Assembly: GCF_018130385.1 (NCBI RefSeq) | Contig: NZ_JAFCLU010000020.1 | Coordinates: 62,001 to 126,000, forward strand | Reading direction: 5' to 3' | From: Bradyrhizobium sp. AUGA SZCCT0283 | Lineage (GTDB): Bacteria; Pseudomonadota; Alphaproteobacteria; Rhizobiales; Xanthobacteraceae | Length of the DNA: 64,000 bases | Shown: positions 52,522 to 60,654 of the stretch, in pieces | Numbering within the stretch: position 1 is the stretch's first letter | How the letters are laid out: the number at the start of each line of letters is the position of its first letter | The notes under the pieces: model-generated | The model's database searches: none | What the model was told of the DNA's origin: nothing | The model's input: only the letters and a program-made list of their open reading frames with translations | Program-made: the position numbers and the translations under genes

Positions 52522-54170
52522 CCCAGATTCAATTCCTTGAAGAAGTCGTTGCCCTTGTCGTCGATGATGATGAAGGCCGGGAAGTCCACCACCTCGATGC
52601 GCCAGATCGCTTCCATGCCGAGTTCGGGATATTCGACGACCTCGACCTTCTTGATGCAGTGCTCGGCGAGGTTTGCCGCAGCGCCGCCGATCGAGCCGAG
52701 ATAGAAGCCGCCGTGCTTCTTGCAGGCCTCGCGCACCGCGACCGCGCGGTTGCCCTTGGCGACCATCACCATCGACCCGCCCGCCGCCTGGAACTGGTCG
52801 ACGAAGGAATCCATGCGGCCCGCGGTGGTCGGGCCGAACGCGCCGGAGGCGTAGCCGTCGGGCGTCTTGGCGGGACCGGCGTAATACACCGGATGGTTCT
52901 TGAAGTAGTCCGGCAGCGGCTCGCCCTTCTCCAGCCGCTCGCGCAATTTGGCGTGGGCGGAATCGCGGGCCACGATCATGGTGCCGGTCATCGAGACCCG
53001 CGTCTTGATCGGATATTGCGACAGCGTCGCCAAAATCTCCTTCATCGGCTTGTTGAGGTCGATCTTCACGACCTCGCCGCCGAGCGACTGTTCGACTGCC
53101 GGCAGATATTGCGCCGGGTTATGCTCGAGCTCCTCGAGATAGACTCCGTCTTTTGTAATCTTGCCGAGCACCTGGCGGTCCGCCGAGCAAGACACGCCGA
53201 GCCCGATCGGCAGCGATGCACCATGGCGCGGCATCCGGATCACGCGCACGTCGTGGCAGAAATATTTTCCGCCGAACTGCGCGCCGACGCCGAGCGATTG
53301 CGTCATCTTGAGAATTTCCTGCTCCATCTCGAGGTCGCGGAACGCATTACCGTCCGCCGAGCCCTGGGTCGGCAGCGCATCGAGATAGCGCGCGGACGCC
53401 AGCTTCACCGTCTTCATGCAGAGCTCGGCTGAAGTGCCGCCGATCACAATGGCAAGGTGATAGGGCGGGCACGCCGCGGTGCCGAGCGTCAGCACCTTCT
53501 CCTTCAAAAACGCCAGCAGGCGATCCCTGGTCAGCACCGACGGCGTCGCCTGGAACAGAAAGCTCTTGTTGGCGGAACCGCCGCCCTTGGCCATGAACAT
53601 GAACTTGTAAGCGTCATCGCCCTCGGCATAGATCTCGCATTGCGCCGGCATGTTGTTGGCGGTGTTCTTTTCCTCATACATCGACAACGGCGCCACCTGC
53701 GAATAGCGCAAGTTACGGCGCAGATAGGCGTCGCGCGCGCCTTCCGAGAGCGCCGCCTCGTCGTCGCCATCGGTGATGACGTTGCAGCCCTTCTTGCCCA
53801 TGATGATCGCAGTGCCGGTATCCTGGCACATCGGCAACACGCCGCCGGCAGCGATGTTGGCGTTCTTCAGGAAGTCGAAGGCGACGAACTTGTCGTTGTC
53901 GCTGGCTTCCTTGTCTTCCAGGATTGAGCGCAACTGCTTCAGGTGGCCCGGGCGCAGGTAGTGATTGATGTCGCCGAAGGCCGCCTCCGACAGCGCCCGC
54001 AGCGCCTCGCGCGACACCACCAGCATGTCCTTGCCAAGCACCTTCTCGACCCGCACGCCCTCGGCCGTGATCTTCCTGTAGGGCGTGGTGTCCGGCCCCA
54101 GCGGAAACAGCGGCGTATGCTTGTAGGGCGGAACGGGCTTCTGGTCGGGAAAGGCGGTCGGGGCGTTCAT
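52518..54170 (-). CDS. fumA: class I fumarate hydratase (4Fe-4S)
   Basis: This encodes 550 aa, the usual size of the single-chain oxygen-sensitive fumarase that interconverts fumarate and malate in the TCA cycle. The N-terminal domain contains the first cluster Cys (GGVLPMCQDTGTAIIMGKKG), a second Cys lies in TLGTAACPPYHLAIVIGGTS, and a third in SCSADRQVLGK. The C-terminal half is the fumarase_C domain (TGTMIVARDSAHAKLRERLE). It could equally be named fumB; the symbol is a family label. The DUF429 gene follows with overlap. Confidence 0.96.
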   Translation of the reverse strand: MNAPTAFPDQKPVPPYKHTPLFPLGPDTTPYRKITAEGVRVEKVLGKDMLVVSREALRALSEAAFGDINHYLRPGHLKQLRSILEDKEASDNDKFVAFDFLKNANIAAGGVLPMCQDTGTAIIMGKKGCNVITDGDDEAALSEGARDAYLRRNLRYSQVAPLSMYEEKNTANNMPAQCEIYAEGDDAYKFMFMAKGGGSANKSFLFQATPSVLTRDRLLAFLKEKVLTLGTAACPPYHLAIVIGGTSAELCMKTVKLASARYLDALPTQGSADGNAFRDLEMEQEILKMTQSLGVGAQFGGKYFCHDVRVIRMPRHGASLPIGLGVSCSADRQVLGKITKDGVYLEELEHNPAQYLPAVEQSLGGEVVKIDLNKPMKEILATLSQYPIKTRVSMTGTMIVARDSAHAKLRERLEKGEPLPDYFKNHPVYYAGPAKTPDGYASGAFGPTTAGRMDSFVDQFQAAGGSMVMVAKGNRAVAVREACKKHGGFYLGSIGGAAANLAEHCIKKVEVVEYPELGMEAIWRIEVVDFPAFIIIDDKGNDFFKELNLG

Positions 54171-54381
54171 GTCGATATCTCGGGTTGGAGCCGGCGGCGG
54201 CCAGAACGGCGCCGCGGCAGTAGACCCGTTCTAAGCATTTTTCGACCAAAAGGAAGGTTTGCTTGCCCGCCAGATGCGGCCGAAGCCGGCCAGTACGGCC
54301 GCCAATCGGCGATTGAACCGTTCCGGGCGCTCTTCAGACAAACCCGAGATTTCCGATTGTCCCTGACCGATTGCGACTGTA

Positions 54382-54912
54382 ATGAACTCCGCCACCACAT
54401 TGCCTGACGCAGCCTCTGCCCCCGTCCGCGCGCCGCGTCTGCTCGGGCTATATCTGCTTCTGATCATCATCGCCGCCATCGAAGCGTTCGAGGGGCTTTC
54501 GCATGCGCCGATGTTGTTCGGCGACATGTCGGAAATTCCCGGCCCCGGGCTCGGTGGCGCGATCATCAAGGCGCACATTGCGAGCCATCCGGTGCTGGCA
54601 CTGGCGGCACTGGGGTTTGCCACCGTCGGCCGGCTGCGTTACGCGATCATGGCGCTGGGCGCGCTGGTGCTGATGAACTGGCTGAACTACATGCCATCGG
54701 TGGTGCGGCACGGCCTCGATTTCGGCGGCCTCTCCGCCTTGCAGACCCCGGTCCAGATCATTGCATTTCCGCTGATGGGCGCCTGCGCCATCGCGCTCGC
54801 CGCACGCAAAGAGCGGCTGGGGCTTGCCACCCTGCTGGTCAGCATGCCCACGCTGTTCGACGTGCTGGCCGTGATCGCCTTCGGGATCAGCGTCCTCCTC
54901 TACGGTTTCTGA
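54382..54912 (+). CDS. five-helix membrane protein, function unknown
   Basis: This encodes 176 aa. Hydrophobic helices at about 19-37 (LLGLYLLLIIIAAIEAFEGL), 65-85 (VLALAALGFATVGRLRYAIM), 86-100 (ALGALVLMNWLNYM), 118-138 (PVQIIAFPLMGACAIALAAR) and 145-172 (TLLVSMPTLFDVLAVIAFGI). No recognised family. The first gene downstream is 78 bp away on the same strand. Confidence 0.75.
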   Translation: MNSATTLPDAASAPVRAPRLLGLYLLLIIIAAIEAFEGLSHAPMLFGDMSEIPGPGLGGAIIKAHIASHPVLALAALGFATVGRLRYAIMALGALVLMNWLNYMPSVVRHGLDFGGLSALQTPVQIIAFPLMGACAIALAARKERLGLATLLVSMPTLFDVLAVIAFGISVLLYGF

Positions 54913-54989
54913 CAAGCAAGTTGACTTCCGCGCGCGGCCCTTGCAGGAAATCCGCGCGCGGGGTTCAATGGCGCAAAGGGGCATTCACA

Positions 54990-55466
54990 ATGGCTTTGGG
55001 ACCACAATTTTTCCGACCGGCCTTGCTTGCCGCCACGCTGGCGCTGGTTGCCGCGGTCGGCGTATCGCCGGCGCGGGCCGACCGCTGCGACGATATCGCC
55101 AAGGAATTGAAGAACCAGATCGACGGCCTCAAGGTCAGCGTCAATACCGGCAACATGATCTACCTGACGCATCCAGCGGCAAAGGAGCTGTCGCTCGGCT
55201 GCCGCGGCCGCAATTATTCCAACGAGCTCTACGCCAAGGCGGACCGCAAGCCGAAGCCGCAATTCTTCGAACTGATCGCCTCGGCCGGCGCCATCATTTT
55301 CACGATTCCGAAGCCCGACGTTGCGACCGGCTCCTCGCGCTGCATCAAGCGCATGGGCATCCTGCGCGGCGACAAGGTTTCCATGCGCTTCCGCCGCCTC
55401 AACATGGAATGCTCGCGCACCAAGACCGATGCTTCGATCGTGGTGACCCGCGGCAAGGACGAGTAG
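54990..55466 (+). CDS. exported protein, function unknown
   Basis: This encodes 158 aa from the ATG at 54990 (AAAGGGG ahead). Signal peptide MALGPQFFRPALLAATLALV followed by SPARA cleavage. The mature body has four Cys (DRCDDIAKEL, LGCRGRNYS, SSRCIKRMG, MECSRTKTD) consistent with two disulfides and a beta-rich fold. I do not recognise the family. Confidence 0.8.
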   Translation: MALGPQFFRPALLAATLALVAAVGVSPARADRCDDIAKELKNQIDGLKVSVNTGNMIYLTHPAAKELSLGCRGRNYSNELYAKADRKPKPQFFELIASAGAIIFTIPKPDVATGSSRCIKRMGILRGDKVSMRFRRLNMECSRTKTDASIVVTRGKDE

Positions 55467-55621
55467 GCCGCTCCCGATCCGTCGCATTCTAACGATTCCG
55501 CGAGCCGTCCGTTCACTATTTGGACGGGATTGACGACGTCGGCGCGGGATTGCCGCGCTGAATTCACCAATCGTTCGTTTCAACCCGGCCAGTGTCGGAG
55601 GCAACCAAAAGGATGCTTCCG

Positions 55622-55807
55622 ATGAATGTCTCTGCTGTCGCCGCAACGGTAGTGGTCAAACCGCCTGAAGTCCCCGTGTTCAAGGCTCCCGACAAGACCC
55701 CCGACGTCCAGAACGGCGCTGCCGCCGACGGCACGCGCACGCCGAAGCCGACGCTGGTCGCTGCCCTGCCGCCGGGTCAGGGAACGCGGATCGACCAGTT
55801 GGCCTGA
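55622..55807 (+). CDS. 61-aa Pro/Ala-rich small protein
   Basis: MNVSAVAATVVVKPPEVPVF at the start, an Asp/Ala-rich middle and the end PPGQGTRIDQLA. The ATG at 55622 has AAAGGA 8 nt upstream; the ATG at 55613 and the GTG at 55592 are alternatives. A low-complexity protein resembling a recurring Bradyrhizobium family with the same C-terminal GQGTR(I/V)DQL end (from memory). Confidence 0.6.
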   Translation: MNVSAVAATVVVKPPEVPVFKAPDKTPDVQNGAAADGTRTPKPTLVAALPPGQGTRIDQLA

Positions 55808-55900
55808 CGGCAGGCTGCCACCCGCGGCAGACCAATGCCAATGCCGCAAGTTTGCCGAAGAATCACACGATCATGCCGCCACGGGGAACGGAACCCGGGC

Positions 55901-56575
55901 ATGATCGCAAAACTTTTGCTGCAAAATACCATCTTCGTCATCGCGCTCGGCGCCTTGCTGTTCGCGGCGGCCGGTACGCTGCACTGGCCGGCGGCGTGGG
56001 TGTTCCTGGTCACCAGCGCGATCCTCGGCCCTGCCTGCGGATTGTGGCTCGCGAAGACCGATCCCGCCCTGCTCGCCGAGCGCATGCGGCCGACGTTTCA
56101 GGCCGACCAGCCGGCCGCCGACAAGAAATTCATGCTGACGTTCGTCGCCGTGGCGCTGATCTGGCTGGCCGCGATCGGGCTGGACCGGCGCGTGCAAGCA
56201 TCCGACGTTCCGCTCGTGCTGCAGGCGCTCGGGCTTGCGATGTATCTGCTCTCGACCGCCTTCATCATGTGGGTGTTCCGCGAAAATTCCTTTGCCGCGC
56301 CTGTCGTGAAGGTGCAGGCCGTGCGCCACCATCGCGTCGTCACGAGTGGCCCCTATGCCTTCGTCCGCCATCCCATGTACAGCGGCATCATGCTGTTCTT
56401 CGTAGGTGTCCCGCTGCTGCCGGGATCATGGTGGGGCGTGGCGATCGCGCCGGTGTTCGCCATTCTGTTCGCGATACGCGCCCGCATTGAGGAGCGCGCG
56501 CTGTTCGAAGGACTGCCTGATTATGCTGACTACGCCGCGCGCGTGCGCTATCGTCTGGTGCCCGGACTTTGGTGA
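55901..56575 (+). CDS. isoprenylcysteine carboxyl methyltransferase-like membrane protein
   Basis: This encodes 224 aa from the ATG at 55901. At least five helices (AKLLLQNTIFVIALGALLFA, WPAAWVFLVTSAILGPACGL, FVAVALIWLAAIGL, LQALGLAMYLLSTAFIMWVF, FFVGVPLLPGSWWGVAIAPV). The methyltransferase signature VVTSGPYAFVRHPMYSGIML, with R-H-P-M-Y, and the acidic E-E..Y-x-x-Y end (ARIEERALFEGLPDYADYAA) fit the ICMT/PEMT_2 group. These use SAM in the membrane on lipids or isoprenoid thiols. Substrate unknown. Confidence 0.9.
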   Translation: MIAKLLLQNTIFVIALGALLFAAAGTLHWPAAWVFLVTSAILGPACGLWLAKTDPALLAERMRPTFQADQPAADKKFMLTFVAVALIWLAAIGLDRRVQASDVPLVLQALGLAMYLLSTAFIMWVFRENSFAAPVVKVQAVRHHRVVTSGPYAFVRHPMYSGIMLFFVGVPLLPGSWWGVAIAPVFAILFAIRARIEERALFEGLPDYADYAARVRYRLVPGLW

Positions 56576-56593
56576 GAGACAAGGCGGACTGCG

Positions 56594-56953
56594 ATGCCCG
56601 ATAGCAAGACCTATACCGGCGGCTGCCATTGCGGCCAGGTGCGCTTCGAGTGCACCACCGACCTCGCGATGGTCACCGACTGCAACTGCTCGATCTGCAC
56701 CAAGAAGGGGCTGCATTTCACCTTCCTCGACCCGAAGAGTTTTCAGCTCCGCGCCGGGGAGGAAAACCTGAAGGAATACCTCTTCAACAAGCACGCGATC
56801 CACCACCAGCTCTGCGTCGATTGCGGCGTCGACGTATTCGCGCGCGGCAAGAAGCCCGACGGCAGCGACGTGGTGGCGGTGAATGTGAGCTGCATCGACG
56901 GCATCGAGTTGTCGAAGCTGAAGATGACGCCGATCGACGGAAGGAGCAAGTGA
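56594..56953 (+). CDS. GFA-family zinc protein (CENP-V/glutathione-dependent formaldehyde-activating)
   Basis: This encodes 119 aa. Zinc-binding motifs: GGCHCGQVRF (residues 9-18), CNCSICTKKG (about 32-41) and LCVDCGVDVFARGKK (about 75-89). The fold is that of the GFA/CENP-V family, with uncertain biological role despite its name. It follows the methyltransferase-like gene by 18 bp, so they are likely cotranscribed. Confidence 0.92.
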   Translation: MPDSKTYTGGCHCGQVRFECTTDLAMVTDCNCSICTKKGLHFTFLDPKSFQLRAGEENLKEYLFNKHAIHHQLCVDCGVDVFARGKKPDGSDVVAVNVSCIDGIELSKLKMTPIDGRSK

Positions 56954-56957
56954 GCCC

Positions 56958-57079
56958 TCACGCGCCCGTCATGCCCCGGGCTTGGCCCGGGCATCCATGA
57001 CTTGCTTGCTCCCGTCGTCAAAGACGTGGATGGCCGGGACATCTAGCGCGAAGACGCGCTTCTGCCCGGCCATGACGGG
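56958..57079. repeat. interspersed repeat (GTCTAGCGCGAAGACGCGCTT type), copy 2
   Basis: Blocks GTCATGCCCCGGGCTTGGCC, GACGTGGATGGCCGGGACAT, CTAGCGCGAAGACGCGCTTC and GCCCGGCCATGACGGGG match the copy at 36490-36615 in the same order. It separates the convergent GFA and GST genes. Confidence 0.85.
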
Positions 57080-57099
57080 GCAGAGAGTTGAGCCGCACG

Positions 57100-57807
57100 T
57101 CACGCATCCAGCGCCTTGTACCTCCGGAAGATCCCCTCCTCGTTGAATGCGATCCGCCGGTCGCTGGCCAAATAGGTTTTGATGTTCGGGCGCGCCGCAA
57201 CGCGGTCGCGCAATTCGACGAGACCGGGAATTTCGCGCTCGAACGCCTTCATGCGTTTCGGAAATGCATAGCGAAGTCCCTCGACGATCTGGAACAGCGA
57301 CAGGTCGACGTAGGTGAGGCGGCGGCCGGTAACGTAAGTCCCGCCATTGGCCGCCAGCAGATCCTCGAAATAGCCGAGATATTTCGGCACGCGCGCCTTC
57401 CAGAACTCTTCGGTGCGTTTTTTCGCCGGCGCTTTCTGCTCTTCGTAATAGAGCGAGGGGCCGAGCGGGTGATGGGTGTCGTGAACTTCCAGCACCAGAT
57501 CTGCGATCGTGAGTTGCAACTGGTGCACCCAGAGTTTGCCGGCCTCCGACTTCGGCGCCAGCCCGTGGCGCGATCCCAGATAGAGCAGGATGTTGGCGGT
57601 CTGCCCGATCACGAGCTTTCCGTCTTTGAGGAACGGCGGCGCGAATGGCGGCGTTCCCTTCCCCGCTTCCATCATGCGCGTCATCGCGGCCATGCCGTTG
57701 CCGCGGCGCGCGATGTCGGCGTAGCGGGCGCCCGCCTCTTCCAGCGCGAGGCGGACATATTCGCCGCGGCCCTGAATCATTGGCCAGTAATAGAGCTCGT
57801 AACGCAT
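57100..57807 (-). CDS. glutathione S-transferase
   Basis: This encodes 235 aa, cytoplasmic. Thioredoxin-like N-terminus (RYELYYWPMIQGRGEYVRLA, then FLKDGKLVIGQTANILLYLG with a GQT in place of the usual ESxAI-type glutathione loop) and an all-helical C-terminus (YVTGRRLTYVDLSLFQIVEG, whose Asp is the family's conserved N-capping residue). Closest to the sigma/S-crystallin-like class by the WPMIQGRGE start. Substrate unknown. Confidence 0.92.
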   Translation of the reverse strand: MRYELYYWPMIQGRGEYVRLALEEAGARYADIARRGNGMAAMTRMMEAGKGTPPFAPPFLKDGKLVIGQTANILLYLGSRHGLAPKSEAGKLWVHQLQLTIADLVLEVHDTHHPLGPSLYYEEQKAPAKKRTEEFWKARVPKYLGYFEDLLAANGGTYVTGRRLTYVDLSLFQIVEGLRYAFPKRMKAFEREIPGLVELRDRVAARPNIKTYLASDRRIAFNEEGIFRRYKALDA

Positions 57808-58014
57808 CGATGGTACCTCCGCTGCCGGGTTGATCGATATAACAAATCATCCCGCGGCTCGTTCGTCACGCCAAACGCGACGTCCGCGCGACCGTCGCGC
57901 CGCGAGCGCGCCGCGCCGATCTCCGCAGGGGTTGAATCTGTCCGAATGCGAGCCGGCGTGTTAGGCTGTTCCCGTTTGAAGCGTCGATTTTCTCAACATG
58001 CAGGAGAATTAAGG

Positions 58015-58434
58015 ATGGCGGACAACAAGAAGAAGCGCGGCGGGACCGATCGTGGGCTGATCGCGTTGAGCGAGCCTTACGAGGTCGGCTACTGGTCGAA
58101 GAAATTCAAGATCACGCCGGCCAAGCTGAAAGCCGCCGTCAAGAAAGCGGGACGCTCCGCGAAGAACGTCGAAGCCTACATCAAGCTGCAGAAGCACAAG
58201 GCGGCCGACCGGGCACGGATCGCGGTGAACCAGCCTTACGAAGTGAGCTACTGGTCGAAGAAGTTCAAGGTCACGCCCGCCAGATTGAAGGCTGCCGTTG
58301 CCGCCGTCGGGCATTCGTCGAAAGCCGTCGGTGCCCATCTCGCCAAGGGCAAGGTTTCGAAGAGGGCCAAGAAGAGCGCCAGCAAGACACCGCGGAAAAC
58401 GACAAAGAAGCGCGCAAAGAAAAAAGCCGCCTAG
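58015..58434 (+). CDS. tandem DUF3606 protein with histone-H1-like tail
   Basis: This encodes 139 aa from the ATG at 58015 (AGGAGAATTAAGG ahead). Two DUF3606 copies: residues about 22-48 (YEVGYWSKKFKITPAKLKAA) and 75-101 (YEVSYWSKKFKVTPARLKAA). The last 30 residues are almost all Lys, Ala, Arg, Ser and Thr. DUF3606 is a short helical motif of unknown function common in rhizobia; the tail suggests DNA binding. The long frame upstream (from 57088) is antisense to the GST gene and is rejected. Confidence 0.88.
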   Translation: MADNKKKRGGTDRGLIALSEPYEVGYWSKKFKITPAKLKAAVKKAGRSAKNVEAYIKLQKHKAADRARIAVNQPYEVSYWSKKFKVTPARLKAAVAAVGHSSKAVGAHLAKGKVSKRAKKSASKTPRKTTKKRAKKKAA

Positions 58435-58461
58435 CGGGCGGCCGTTAGCGCAAGCCGCGGC

Positions 58462-58557
58462 TTGCAGGGATTCGTGGCCCGGATGAAGCGAAGCGCAATC
58501 CGGGACCGCACGGAGGAGAACCCGGGTTCCGCTTCGCTTCACCCGGGCTACGACTTC
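58462..58557. repeat. interspersed inverted repeat (GTAGCCCGG type)
   Basis: GTGGCCCGGATGAAGCGAAG and the facing CTTCGCTTCACCCGGGCTAC are near-complementary arms. Same family as 33611-33700. It separates two convergent genes and may terminate both. Confidence 0.75.
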
Positions 58558-58584
58558 CCGCTCCTCGCAATGACGCTCGTGAAC

Positions 58585-59268
58585 TCAGTTCGCCGCGAAG
58601 CAATACATCAGCCCATCGCCGCCGGTGCTCTTCAGGTCGGCCTGCGAGCAGCCGCCATCTGGACCGCGCGAGGGATGCGACGTGTTCCAGGACTTTGACG
58701 GCTCGTCATCACGCAGACCCTTGCGGTCGAAATGGCCGACCATCGCGGCGCCTTGCGTGCTGCTCGTCCAGTTCTTGCAGGTGCGGTCTTCGCCGGCCGC
58801 AAACGCAGTGCCGTCCGCCTGCGATCCCGTCAGCACATCGTGGCGGTTCGGCGTGTCGCCGGCACCGCTGATGACCTCACCCTTTTCGGAGAGCGCGGTC
58901 TGCTTGGTGAGGTTGTTGCTGGCGCTGTGGAGATCGGCGACGTCCTTGGCGACCACCGCGCCCTTGGCATTCTTCCACGGCCCCTTGCCGATGCGATCGC
59001 GCGCATTGACGGCCGGCGCGCCGTCGGCGGCCTGCGTCGAGAGATAGGCGCGCCAGGTCTTGCCGCCGGCTCCGGCCGCCTGCGCCAATGTCTGGCAGTG
59101 ATTGTCGGCGCCGGCGAGCCCGCCGAGATTGCCGCCATTGCCGATGCCGTTGCTGGTCAGGAAGAAACTGGTATCGGCGGATTGCGCCTGCGCCGGCGCG
59201 CTGGCGAGAGCCGATATGGCGGCAAGCGCAAAGCATGCCGGCGAGATGATTCTGGCGAAGCTCTTCAT
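58585..59268 (-). CDS. exported DUF1554-like protein
   Basis: This encodes 227 aa from the ATG at 59268 (GGGAGA ahead). Signal peptide MKSFARIISPACFALAAISA, cleaved near PAQAQ. The mature domain (FFLTSNGIGNGGNLGGLAGA, CQTLAQAAGAGGKTWRAYLS, then NARDRIGKGPWKNAKG and RTCKNWTSSTQGAAMVGHFD) shows the CxxLA..G..W.A.LS theme of DUF1554, which is related in fold to collagen-XV/endostatin or C-type lectin-like modules. Function unknown. It follows the Tim44-like gene by about 145 bp with a terminator in between. Confidence 0.85.
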   Translation of the reverse strand: MKSFARIISPACFALAAISALASAPAQAQSADTSFFLTSNGIGNGGNLGGLAGADNHCQTLAQAAGAGGKTWRAYLSTQAADGAPAVNARDRIGKGPWKNAKGAVVAKDVADLHSASNNLTKQTALSEKGEVISGAGDTPNRHDVLTGSQADGTAFAAGEDRTCKNWTSSTQGAAMVGHFDRKGLRDDEPSKSWNTSHPSRGPDGGCSQADLKSTGGDGLMYCFAAN

Positions 59269-59360
59269 CTGGTTTCTCCCTGTTGTTTTTTGGTTCGTTG
59301 GCATCAACACATCACGGCGACCATTATTCCGGCGCGAAATGAAGCGGGCATTCTGGCAAA

Positions 59361-59393
59361 GAAAAAGGCGCCGCGGAACGAACCGCAGCGCCT
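59361..59393 (-). terminator. rho-independent terminator of the Tim44-like gene
   Basis: On the minus strand AGGCGCTGCGG-TTCGTT-CCGCGGCGCCT forms an 11-bp stem with one G-T pair, followed by TTTTTCTTT. It lies 20 nt after the Tim44-like stop. Confidence 0.9.
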
Positions 59394-59413
59394 TCCTCGT
59401 CATACATGGGCGA

Positions 59414-60394
59414 TCAGCTGGTCTGCTGGATCGCCGAGAGTTCCCAATCGGCACCGCGCCGGCGGGCGAAGGTCCAGACTTCGGTGACTTCGACCGGGGT
59501 GTCACTGCCCGCGACCAAGCGGCCGGTGGTGCGCTCCAAGGTCTTGTCGACCAGCGAGAACCGCATCGCCACGCTGGCGAAATCGGTTTCACCTTCACGC
59601 CAGGCTTCGGCAAGGTCACCCTGCAGCAGCTTGACGTCGGTCACCTTGTTGACGTCGTTGCGGGCCTTGTTCTCCTCGAGATCCTTGGAGAAGTAGGACA
59701 CCATCTCGGGCGTCGCCAGCGTATGCAGTTTGGCGACGTCCTCGTTCGACCATGCGGCCTGGATCTCGCCGAGCAACCGCTCGAACGCTTCATAGTCAGC
59801 CGGCTGGATTTCCAGCGGCGGCTGGCTCGATCCCAGCCCAAAGCCACCCAGTCCGGAGCGGAAGCTGGTCTGGGCGCCGGGGCCTTCGGCGGCAGGAGCA
59901 GGCCCCGTCGCGTAGGCGGAAGCCGGCGTGTGGCGGCGCTGCCACCACGACATTGCCAGCCGCACCACGATGACGATCAGGGCGACCTGCAGCAGCAGGC
60001 CGATGATCGACGACAGGCCGCCGAGGCCGGAGAACAAGCCGCCGCCGAACAGCATGCCAAGCAGGCCGGCGCCGAGGAAGCCCGCGGCGAGACCGCCGAG
60101 CATGCCCATGCCGGGCCGGTTGAAGAAGCCGCCCTTGTTGGCCGCGCCAGCCGCCGGCGCGCCGACGCCGGGGGTGCCCGGCTGGGTGAAGGTGCGGTTC
60201 ATGGGCTGCGCCGCGCCCGGCGCCGTGGTGGTGCTGGGGGGCGCCGAAAAGGTTCGCGACCCGCGCGAGCCGGAACTGCCGCCACCGCCGACGCGGGCGT
60301 CAGCCTCCGAGATCGCGACCGCCAACGGGAGCGCTACGGACAGGATAATGGCCAGTGCCCGAATAATTCCGCGCGTGCCTTGCGAGAAACTCAT
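59414..60394 (-). CDS. Tim44-domain membrane protein
   Basis: This encodes 326 aa. A signal or anchor helix (GIIRALAIILSVALPLAVAI) is followed by a Ser/Gly/Pro-rich linker, a Gly-rich hydrophobic region (MLGGLAAGFLGAGLLGMLFG) and a second helix (IIGLLLQVALIVIVVRLAMS). Residues about 195-326 form the Tim44-like domain (YEAFERLLGEIQAAWSNEDV, TPEMVSYFSKDLEENKARND, WTFARRRGADWELSAIQQT). Bacterial members are thought to assist membrane-protein or translocation processes; their role is not established. Confidence 0.92.
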   Translation of the reverse strand: MSFSQGTRGIIRALAIILSVALPLAVAISEADARVGGGGSSGSRGSRTFSAPPSTTTAPGAAQPMNRTFTQPGTPGVGAPAAGAANKGGFFNRPGMGMLGGLAAGFLGAGLLGMLFGGGLFSGLGGLSSIIGLLLQVALIVIVVRLAMSWWQRRHTPASAYATGPAPAAEGPGAQTSFRSGLGGFGLGSSQPPLEIQPADYEAFERLLGEIQAAWSNEDVAKLHTLATPEMVSYFSKDLEENKARNDVNKVTDVKLLQGDLAEAWREGETDFASVAMRFSLVDKTLERTTGRLVAGSDTPVEVTEVWTFARRRGADWELSAIQQTS

Positions 60395-60654
60395 GTGTTT
60401 TTCCTCAGTCCCCAGGATGGGGAAGCGCCCCTAAGATGGGCACAGATGCCTAAAAGTGAAGCCACTATCGGGAACCGCGGCTGCGGCCGTCAGTCGCGGG
60501 GATGTGACGATTTGGCAGGGGGTTAGCAGCAATTAAGGGGTGTGGCGAGCGCCCGCCCTCACCCGCCCCGGCAAAACATCCGCCGTTCCACAGGCGCAAG
60601 CACTATAAGGTCCGGGGCCAGCATGCCGGCCATATATTACCTGCCGGCCACAGC

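Noticed and set aside
57088..58014. Long plus-strand frame running into the DUF3606 gene
   Set aside because: The first 309 codons are antisense to the GST gene; the ribosome-binding site and the DUF3606 homology begin at 58015.
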